The notes under the pieces are model-generated. The model worked only from the letters and a program-made list of their open reading frames with translations. It did no database searches and had not been told where the DNA came from. From an uncultured Prevotella sp. (GTDB lineage Bacteria > Bacteroidota > Bacteroidia > Bacteroidales > Bacteroidaceae), in contig CAJOHP010000156.1 of the NCBI GenBank assembly GCA_905234355.1, forward strand, positions 1-5,503: 5,503 nt of DNA, read 5' to 3'. The first letter of the stretch is position 1; each line of letters starts with the position of its first letter. A program made the position numbers and the translations under genes. Positions 1-4,827 of the stretch are shown here, piece by piece.

Positions 1-192
1 GTGACACCAGCGTATGCCGATGTCGTGGAGCATGGCGGCCTGCCCGACAAACGTGCGGTCGATGTGCAGCTCAGGCCGGCTGTCGCACACGGACAGGCAG
101 CGCTGGGCCACCTGTCGGGAGTGCAACAGCAGGAGCCTGCGCAGCGCATCGTCCGCAGGGTAGTATTTGCCGATGAGGGCTTGACAGTCCAT
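1..192 (-). CDS. HDIG-type HD-domain protein, N-terminal 64 codons (cut by window edge)
   Basis: This is the start of a gene on the minus strand that runs off the left edge. The protein begins MDCQALIGKYYPADDALRRL. It then shows the two landmarks of HD-superfamily metal-dependent phosphohydrolases: a first histidine in LLLLHS (His24) and the HD pair inside AAMLHDIGI (His56-Asp57), where HDIG is the family signature. In this superfamily these residues bind a divalent metal pair, and the proteins act on nucleotides or other phosphate esters. The later conserved His and Asp residues lie outside the window, so activity and substrate cannot be judged. The ATG at 192-190 is the only good start: it follows the carboxyltransferase stop by 17 nt and gives the usual short N-terminal helix before the first His. 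There is no Shine-Dalgarno, as is normal for Bacteroidetes. It probably shares a transcript with the gene upstream. Family assignment is firm; the specific function is unknown. Confidence 0.87.
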   Translation of the reverse strand, partial: MDCQALIGKYYPADDALRRLLLLHSRQVAQRCLSVCDSRPELHIDRTFVGQAAMLHDIGIRWCH

Positions 193-209
193 GAGCAGGC
201 AGTGAGGGC

Positions 210-1991
210 TTATTTCGCGTCTCTCTCTATCCATGCGAGCACGTCGCCCTTGCGCACCTTGGCGCCCTGGCGAGCCGTGATGTCGACGAGCTTGCCGCCG
301 AGTGCAGCGGGTATGGGCACTATCTCGCCCCACTTCTCGACGAGGTAGCAGAAGGTCTGTCCCTCGGCATACTTCTGTCCGATGAAGGGCTCTATGCATG
401 GTGCGCACTCGCCGTCGCCTCCGAACTCGTAGAATATCTCGCCTGCCGACGGGCTGACGAGTGCGTCGGCCTTGGCATGCTTGAATGCTGCGAGCTCCTC
501 GGGCTTCACCGTCGTGCCGCCCAGTCGGGCGTCGCGCGCCTTCTGTATGTCGGCCAGAAGCTGCTTCTTGGCCTGTCCGCTCTTGTAGGGGCGGTACTGC
601 TCTGGGTGCATGGCCAGCTCGAAGAGCTCCTCCTGGTCCTGTCCGTAGTCCCAGCCCTGCTCGTCCATCTCCTTTTTGAAGGTGTCGAGCGCGTTGGGAA
701 TGAGCGTGTGGGGATCGGCATCGGTGAAGACGCGTCCCTGCTTCTGTGCCAGCTCCTTCAGCTCGGGGGCAATCTCGCCGGGCACCTTGCCGCTCTTGCC
801 GAGTATCATGCCCCAGATGGCGTCGTCCATCATGACGTAGCGCCCCTTGCCCTGCTCCATGGTGAGGAGGTTCATCAGGGCAATGTTCTTCGTGTACTGC
901 GAGAAGGGCGTGACCAGTGGTGGATAGCCCACCTTGGGCCATACGTACTCCACCTCGTTGAAGAGTTTGACGAGCATGTCGTCCATGGTGAGCTCGGGCT
1001 CGCCCTTCTGCGTGCGCAGCTTGTTGATCATCTTCTGTATGGGTCCCAGGTCGGCCATCATCGAGCCCATCATGCCGCCCGGCAGTCCGCATCCGAGCAG
1101 CAGCGACGACATGTGCTTGTTGGCGGGGTTGATGAAGAGTCCGAGCCAGTCGTCGATGAACTCCTGTGTGAGCGTGCGTGCCTGCATGTAGGCGTTCATG
1201 TTGATGTCGGCCACCTCGAATCCCTCGTTGCGGAGCATGGACTGCACGGAGATGATGTCGGGATGTACCTTGCCCCAGGAGAGCGGCTCAATGGCTGTGT
1301 CGATGATGTCGGCACCGTTGTTGCACACCTCGAGAATGGAGGCCATGGAGAGTCCCGGTCCGGAGTGTCCGTGATACTGTATGACGATGTCGGGATGCTT
1401 GGTCTTGATGGCCTTGGTGAGCTGCCCGAGCATGGCGGGCTGCCCTATACCAGCCATGTCCTTGAGGCATATCTCCTCGGCTCCGGCCGCGATGAGCTCG
1501 TCGGCGATGCGTGAGTAGTAGCTGACGGTGTGCACGGGCGAGGTGGTGATGCAGAGCGTGGCCTGCGGTATCATGCCGGCCTGCTTGGCCCACCGGATGG
1601 AGGGGATGATATTGCGTGTGTCGTTCAGTCCGCAGAAGATGCGGGGTATGTCTACGCCCTGGGCTTTCTTCACCTTATACATCAGCTCGCGCACGTCGTC
1701 GGGCACGGGGTACATGCGCAGGGCGTTGAGTCCGCGGTCGAGCATGTGTGTCTGTATGCCCACCTCGTTGAACGGCTTGCAGAAGGCCCTGACGGCCTCG
1801 TTGGGGTTTTCGCCGGCCATGAGGTTCACCTGCTCAAAGGCACCGCCGTTGGTCTCTACGCGGGCAAAGCAACCCATGTCGATAATCGCCGGGGCTATGC
1901 GCTCCAACTGGTCCTTGCGGGGCTGGAACTTGCCGCTCGACTGCCACATGTCACGATAGACCAGGCTGAACTTGATTTTCTTTTTTCCCAT
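210..1991 (-). CDS. Biotin-dependent carboxyltransferase, oxaloacetate decarboxylase alpha / pyruvate carboxylase subunit B family
   Basis: A 593-residue protein of normal family length. Residues about 5-300 form the DRE-TIM-like carboxyltransferase barrel and about 300-480 the PYC/OADA helical domain. Active-site residues known from pyruvate carboxylase can be matched by eye: Arg13 and Asp14 (metal) and Gln17 in YRDMWQS, Arg86 in MLDRG, the carbamylated metal-binding lysine Lys177 in CLKDMAG, metal ligands His207 and His209 in YHGH, and Thr361 in VTPFS. PGGMM at 304-308 matches the family PGGM motif. The family moves CO2 between a biotin carrier and pyruvate/oxaloacetate or a similar acid. 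Residues about 510-593 look like a biotinyl/lipoyl domain, but the usual AMKM is replaced by EKWGE (552-556), with Gly at the biotin-lysine position. A separate biotin carrier is therefore inferred. His to Trp in the RDxHQS motif is a further departure. The ATG at 1991 follows a Bacteroidetes promoter. The exact substrate (oxaloacetate, pyruvate or another acid) is not settled, so no symbol is given. Confidence 0.9.
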   Translation of the reverse strand: MGKKKIKFSLVYRDMWQSSGKFQPRKDQLERIAPAIIDMGCFARVETNGGAFEQVNLMAGENPNEAVRAFCKPFNEVGIQTHMLDRGLNALRMYPVPDDVRELMYKVKKAQGVDIPRIFCGLNDTRNIIPSIRWAKQAGMIPQATLCITTSPVHTVSYYSRIADELIAAGAEEICLKDMAGIGQPAMLGQLTKAIKTKHPDIVIQYHGHSGPGLSMASILEVCNNGADIIDTAIEPLSWGKVHPDIISVQSMLRNEGFEVADINMNAYMQARTLTQEFIDDWLGLFINPANKHMSSLLLGCGLPGGMMGSMMADLGPIQKMINKLRTQKGEPELTMDDMLVKLFNEVEYVWPKVGYPPLVTPFSQYTKNIALMNLLTMEQGKGRYVMMDDAIWGMILGKSGKVPGEIAPELKELAQKQGRVFTDADPHTLIPNALDTFKKEMDEQGWDYGQDQEELFELAMHPEQYRPYKSGQAKKQLLADIQKARDARLGGTTVKPEELAAFKHAKADALVSPSAGEIFYEFGGDGECAPCIEPFIGQKYAEGQTFCYLVEKWGEIVPIPAALGGKLVDITARQGAKVRKGDVLAWIERDAK

Positions 1992-2037
1992 AGATAGATT
2001 CTGATGTTTTTTTGGGTTAGTTTGTGGATAATTGATG

Positions 2038-2045
2038 CAAAGTTA
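2038..2045 (-). promoter_or_regulatory. Candidate -7 promoter element for the carboxyltransferase gene
   Basis: Read on the minus strand this is TAACTTTG, an exact match to the Bacteroidetes -7 consensus TAnnTTTG, followed by CA. It lies 46 nt before the ATG, which implies a leader of roughly 40 nt. I do not see a convincing TTTG-type -33 box upstream of it. A second, imperfect copy (TAACTTTTT) sits 11 nt further upstream. The match is seen directly; promoter activity is inferred. Confidence 0.6.
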
Positions 2046-2056
2046 TGAAAAAGTTA
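2039..2056. repeat. Direct repeat of AAAGTTA at 11-bp spacing
   Basis: AAAGTTA occurs at 2039-2045 and again at 2050-2056, an offset of about one helical turn. The first copy forms part of the minus-strand -7 element. The second could be an alternative -7, a half-site for a regulator, or chance in AT-rich DNA. Confidence 0.5.
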
Positions 2057-2159
2057 GGAGTTGACGGACAGATACTCTCACTTTTTTCTTTCCTTTTAAC
2101 ATAAATTCATACAGCGCCGGCATCGCTTCGTGGCGGCGAGAGGCGGGCTATGTCGGAAA

Positions 2160-2173
2160 AAAGTTGTAACTTT
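2160..2173. repeat. Inverted repeat AAAGTT-gt-AACTTT overlapping a -7 element
   Basis: A perfect 6-bp inverted repeat with a 2-bp centre. It covers most of the plus-strand -7 element of the lipoprotein gene. A site in this position could be an operator that blocks polymerase. However, the right arm is largely dictated by the promoter consensus, so only the left arm is extra information. Confidence 0.45.
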
Positions 2174-2174
2174 G
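2167..2174 (+). promoter_or_regulatory. Candidate -7 promoter element for the lipoprotein gene
   Basis: TAACTTTG matches the Bacteroidetes -7 consensus TAnnTTTG exactly and is followed by CA, the same ten bases as the divergent promoter on the other strand. It lies 44 nt before the ATG at 2219, which gives a leader of about 38 nt. No clear -33 TTTG is visible at the expected distance; the region upstream is GC-rich. Confidence 0.6.
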
Positions 2175-2218
2175 CAGCGCCGTAGCCATAGAGAACAGGT
2201 GGCGGCACTCATATCGTT

Positions 2219-3019
2219 ATGAAGAAAAACATCTTTTCCGTGCTCGCCCTTTGCCTGGCCATGCCGGTGGCCTCGGGCTGCGGGGGCGGCACCTCTGAGG
2301 CCGGTGCCGACGGCGCTGCCGATGCCGACGACGTGGTGGCCAGCACGCTGCAGCACGAGGGCGACTCGACCATCTACGGGCTGGCTTGCGACGGTTGCAC
2401 CGACACCATCCTCGTCTTTCTGAGTAGCATAGGCGGCGACCCCGACACGCTGAACGTGCTCGAGGCCACCCGGCGTCATCGTGTGTTCGGACGACCGTCC
2501 ATCGGCGACAAGCTGGCCGTGATGCGCAATGCGGCCGACACGACCGTGGCCGACCTGGTGATCAATATGGAGACGCTGCGTGGCTCGTGGTTCTACGAGG
2601 TGATGCCCACGCTGCGGCCGCGTCCCGACCTGGGCGATCTGACGCAGGCTCAGCTGCTGCGGCTGATGCCCGACACGCTGCGCGACTCGCTGGTGGTGCC
2701 GCGCGAGTATGGCATGCAAATCAGGGGCGAGGGTCGCGTGAGCTTCGCTGGCAAGTTCTATCCGCATGGCCAGGACGACGACAGTCCGGTGGAGTATCCA
2801 CAGCGCAGGAGCTACCGTCAGTGGTTTGTCTACAACGGCCGCCTCGTGCTTGTCGAGACACAGCGCGACTCGCTCGGGCAGGAGCGTCCCACGGCAACCG
2901 ACACTGCCGTGCTTGTGGCGCTGACGCCCGACACCCTTGTGCTCCGTTTTACCGACAGGCAGCAGGGCTACTACAGGCAGTCGCACCTCGAAGCAACCGG
3001 CACCGACGAGCGGAAGTAG
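2219..3019 (+). CDS. Predicted lipoprotein of unknown function
   Basis: A 266-residue protein with a classic lipoprotein signal: MKK at the N-terminus, a hydrophobic stretch (about 5-18), and a lipobox ending in ASG-Cys21 for lipidation by signal peptidase II. A flexible Gly/Ala/Asp-rich linker follows (22-38). The mature part starts with TIYGLACDGC, which holds a CxxC pair (Cys57, Cys60), then mixed beta/alpha sequence up to LRGSW (120-124), and a C-terminal half rich in alternating polar/hydrophobic strands. The end (DTAVLVALTPDTLVLRF, 228-244) has the look of lipocalin-like domains found in Bacteroidetes. I associate the layout with an unnamed Prevotella-type family but cannot name it. It stands alone on its strand, divergent from the carboxyltransferase and convergent with queF. 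The ATG at 2219 is chosen because it gives the complete signal peptide. Inner- versus outer-membrane sorting cannot be decided; no strong surface-export signal is seen after the cysteine. Lipoprotein status is firm and function unknown. Confidence 0.88.
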   Translation: MKKNIFSVLALCLAMPVASGCGGGTSEAGADGAADADDVVASTLQHEGDSTIYGLACDGCTDTILVFLSSIGGDPDTLNVLEATRRHRVFGRPSIGDKLAVMRNAADTTVADLVINMETLRGSWFYEVMPTLRPRPDLGDLTQAQLLRLMPDTLRDSLVVPREYGMQIRGEGRVSFAGKFYPHGQDDDSPVEYPQRRSYRQWFVYNGRLVLVETQRDSLGQERPTATDTAVLVALTPDTLVLRFTDRQQGYYRQSHLEATGTDERK

Positions 3020-3035
3020 ACCGTCTGCCTGTCTA
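3017..3035. repeat. Short inverted repeat joining two convergent stop codons
   Basis: TAGAC (3017-3021) and GTCTA (3031-3035) are reverse complements with a 9-nt loop. The left arm contains the TAG stop of the lipoprotein gene; the right arm contains the TAG stop of queF read on the minus strand. There is no T-run on either side, so it is a poor candidate for an intrinsic terminator. The whole gap between the two genes is 13 nt. Confidence 0.3.
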
Positions 3036-3500
3036 AAGCAGCTGGTGGCTCAGCAGGCGCTGTTCGGCCAGACCGGCATACTTGGTGCCGGGACGGCCGT
3101 AGTTGGCAAAAGGATAGATGCTGATGCCGCCTCGGGGGGTGAACAGTCCCACCACCTCTATATATTTAGGGTTCATCAGCCGCACCAGGTCCTTCATGAT
3201 GGTATTGACGCAGTCCTCGTGGAAGTCGCCGTGGTTGCGGAAGGAGAAGAGATAGAGTTTCAGGCTCTTCGACTCCACCATGCGCTCGCCTGGCAGGTAG
3301 AGTATCTTTATCTCAGCAAAGTCGGGCTGGCCGGTGATGGGGCACAGCGTGGTGAACTCGGGGCAGTTGAACTGCACCCAGTAGTCGTTTTCCTGATGTA
3401 GGTTTTCAAAGGTCTCCAGCACCGTGGGGTCGTAGTCCATAGAGTATTGGGTCTTCTGACCTAAGTGCTGCAGGCCTTCTTGCTTGCGTGTTTCTGACAT
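3033..3500 (-). CDS. queF: NADPH-dependent 7-cyano-7-deazaguanine (preQ0) reductase QueF
   Basis: QueF reduces the nitrile of preQ0 to the amine of preQ1 with two NADPH, a cytoplasmic step towards queuosine at the tRNA wobble position. The protein is 155 residues, the size of the short, single-domain T-fold class. The family signatures are present: catalytic Cys53 in TTLCPITGQPDF with the partner Asp60, the NADPH-binding QueF motif ESKSLKLY (76-83), and the FHED segment with Glu95 that holds the substrate. The reading frame is open back to an ATG at 3554, which would add 18 residues (MRRKAAHTRNIRKRNKTI). I prefer the ATG at 3500: the product then begins MSETRKQEGL as expected for the family, an A-rich leader lies just before it, and the longer start would overlap the stop of the upstream gene. 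No other queuosine gene is in the window. It is probably co-transcribed with the membrane-protein gene 50 nt upstream. Confidence 0.95.
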   Translation of the reverse strand: MSETRKQEGLQHLGQKTQYSMDYDPTVLETFENLHQENDYWVQFNCPEFTTLCPITGQPDFAEIKILYLPGERMVESKSLKLYLFSFRNHGDFHEDCVNTIMKDLVRLMNPKYIEVVGLFTPRGGISIYPFANYGRPGTKYAGLAEQRLLSHQLL

Positions 3501-3550
3501 AATCGTTTTGTTTCTTTTTCTGATATTTCTTGTGTGAGCTGCCTTCCGTC

Positions 3551-4780
3551 TCACTCCCTGACCATATACTGCGCGACGCGCTGGTTGGTGCCATCGTCGT
3601 CCTCGGCAATGCGCGACAGCTCTATCTTTCGCCCTGAGGTGTCGATGAAGCAGGCGTTGACACGATGTCCCAACGAGCGGTCGCGACGCTGCTCCTGCAC
3701 CACAGCGAGTCGCTCGCTCATCTGTGCGAGGTAGCGCTGCACGGTGTCCTTCAGTTCCGGCTGATAGTCTATCTTGCTCGCGTCAAGGCAGAGTGAGTCG
3801 CCCGGCAGATAGTCGCGCACGAGCGAGTCGCCCTGGATGCTCCATGTGCCGCGCATGATATGCAGGCGCACCAGATGCCCGCTGTAAAGCATGGAAGGGA
3901 AGACCTCGCGGTGGATATGGGTGAAGGTGTGATCGCCGTGAAACTCGATGGTCTCCGGCGCTTCGTCCGACGTCGACGTGGCTCTCCACCGTCCCACGAG
4001 CTGCCTGTCGCCCACAGGGCTGCCCGTGCGCTCCTGACGCTCCACATAGGCCGACAGCTCATCGTCGGTGATGCCCATGATAAACTTGAGCTGGTCGCTC
4101 TTGCGCTGCCATTCGTTGGCTATCTTGGAGTAGTGGTTGGCGCGCCATAAAGAGAAGGTGATGTAGTTGCGGGTCTCTGTGGCAGAGAGATGGGGTGACA
4201 GGATGGCTGGTAAGTTCTGATGGATGTTGAAGCCGGGCGAGGCCAGCAGGTCGCGGTAGAACTGGTCGTTGCTCACTGGCTTGCGGAAGAGGAAGTAGTT
4301 GCCTACAGTCTCCTCCAGCTGGTGGCGCTCGGCATAAAACTGCTGTATGAGGTCGATGAAGAGCGGCGAGTCGATGGTCTTCCACGCCTCCTGGCTGCTG
4401 TGGAAAATGCGTTCCTTCGAATGGTCGAAGGCGAAAGGGTCGTCTTCTGTGATATAGCTCAGCAGAGCATAGAGCGAGTCGGAGGAGAAGAGATCGAGAC
4501 GGCCGGCATGCTGTAGCACCTGCCTGGCGAGGTCGCCTTTAGCCTGCTCGTCGCGTATGATGTCGCGCAGCTGCACGATGTTCTCGTCGATGTCGTGGAT
4601 GACCATTATCGCCGTCTGCCGGCCTGACTGCTTCTTCTGGTGCTGCTCTATGAGTGCGGCCGTGCCGAAGGTGAGCACGATGGAGATGGTGGTGGCCAGC
4701 GTGGTCATGCCTATCTCCTTGAGAAATCCCTTGCCAGTGAGCTGGCGCCCGAACTTGGGCATCTTAAACTTGACGTTCAT
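3551..4780 (-). CDS. Membrane-anchored protein of unknown function with a C-terminal lipocalin-like region
   Basis: A 409-residue protein I cannot assign to a named family. A short basic N-terminus (1-22, ending in GKGFLKEIG) leads into one clear membrane helix (about 24-44, MTTLATTISIVLTFGTAALI). The rest is probably outside the cytoplasm. Residues about 50-250 are mainly helical and charged, with SSQEAWKTIDSP (128-139) and KFIMGITDDELSAYVERQ (232-249) as the most motif-like parts. From about 258 the character changes to beta-rich: QLVGRWRA (260-267), FHGDHTFTHI and RGTWSIQGDSLVRDY (310-324), a pattern like lipocalin-type modules. A Gln/Glu/Arg-rich helix (about 343-368) interrupts it before a last strand pair (RVNACFID...KIELSR). 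There is no lipobox. The ATG at 4780 is the first start that keeps the whole basic tail and the helix. It lies 47 nt after ettA and 50 nt before queF, on the same strand. Existence is well supported; function is open. Confidence 0.85.
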   Translation of the reverse strand: MNVKFKMPKFGRQLTGKGFLKEIGMTTLATTISIVLTFGTAALIEQHQKKQSGRQTAIMVIHDIDENIVQLRDIIRDEQAKGDLARQVLQHAGRLDLFSSDSLYALLSYITEDDPFAFDHSKERIFHSSQEAWKTIDSPLFIDLIQQFYAERHQLEETVGNYFLFRKPVSNDQFYRDLLASPGFNIHQNLPAILSPHLSATETRNYITFSLWRANHYSKIANEWQRKSDQLKFIMGITDDELSAYVERQERTGSPVGDRQLVGRWRATSTSDEAPETIEFHGDHTFTHIHREVFPSMLYSGHLVRLHIMRGTWSIQGDSLVRDYLPGDSLCLDASKIDYQPELKDTVQRYLAQMSERLAVVQEQRRDRSLGHRVNACFIDTSGRKIELSRIAEDDDGTNQRVAQYMVRE

Positions 4781-4827
4781 ACGTGCGCGGATTCATTATA
4801 TTATTATTTGTCTTATCCCGGCCTTCG

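Noticed and set aside
1..348. A plus-strand frame at the left edge
   Set aside because: It overlaps the HDIG gene start and the end of the carboxyltransferase, both supported by conserved motifs on the minus strand.
477..1514. A 345-codon open frame on the plus strand opposite the carboxyltransferase
   Set aside because: It is antisense to a strongly conserved enzyme. The GC-rich codon use of the real gene leaves few stops in the opposite frame, and the translation is a Leu/Val/His/Gly-rich shadow without domains.
1530..1997. A second long plus-strand frame over the 5' part of the carboxyltransferase gene
   Set aside because: Same shadow effect; it has no recognisable protein features and would end in the leader of the real gene.
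2127..2130. TTCG as a -33 box for the lipoprotein promoter
   Set aside because: It is too far (about 36 nt) from the -7 element and does not match TTTG. No -33 box is claimed for either promoter.
2096..2986. A 296-codon minus-strand frame opposite the lipoprotein gene
   Set aside because: The plus-strand product has a perfect lipoprotein signal and fits the promoter. The minus-strand product is His/Gln/Arg-rich with no motif and would remove the divergent promoter arrangement.
3501..3554. An 18-residue N-terminal extension of QueF from the ATG at 3554
   Set aside because: It would overlap the upstream stop by 4 nt, is very basic and low in conservation, and the ATG at 3500 gives the usual family length and N-terminus.
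4781..4827. AT-rich gap between ettA and the membrane-protein gene as a promoter or terminator
   Set aside because: No TAnnTTTG on the minus strand and no stem followed by a T-run; it looks like an ordinary AT-rich leader.
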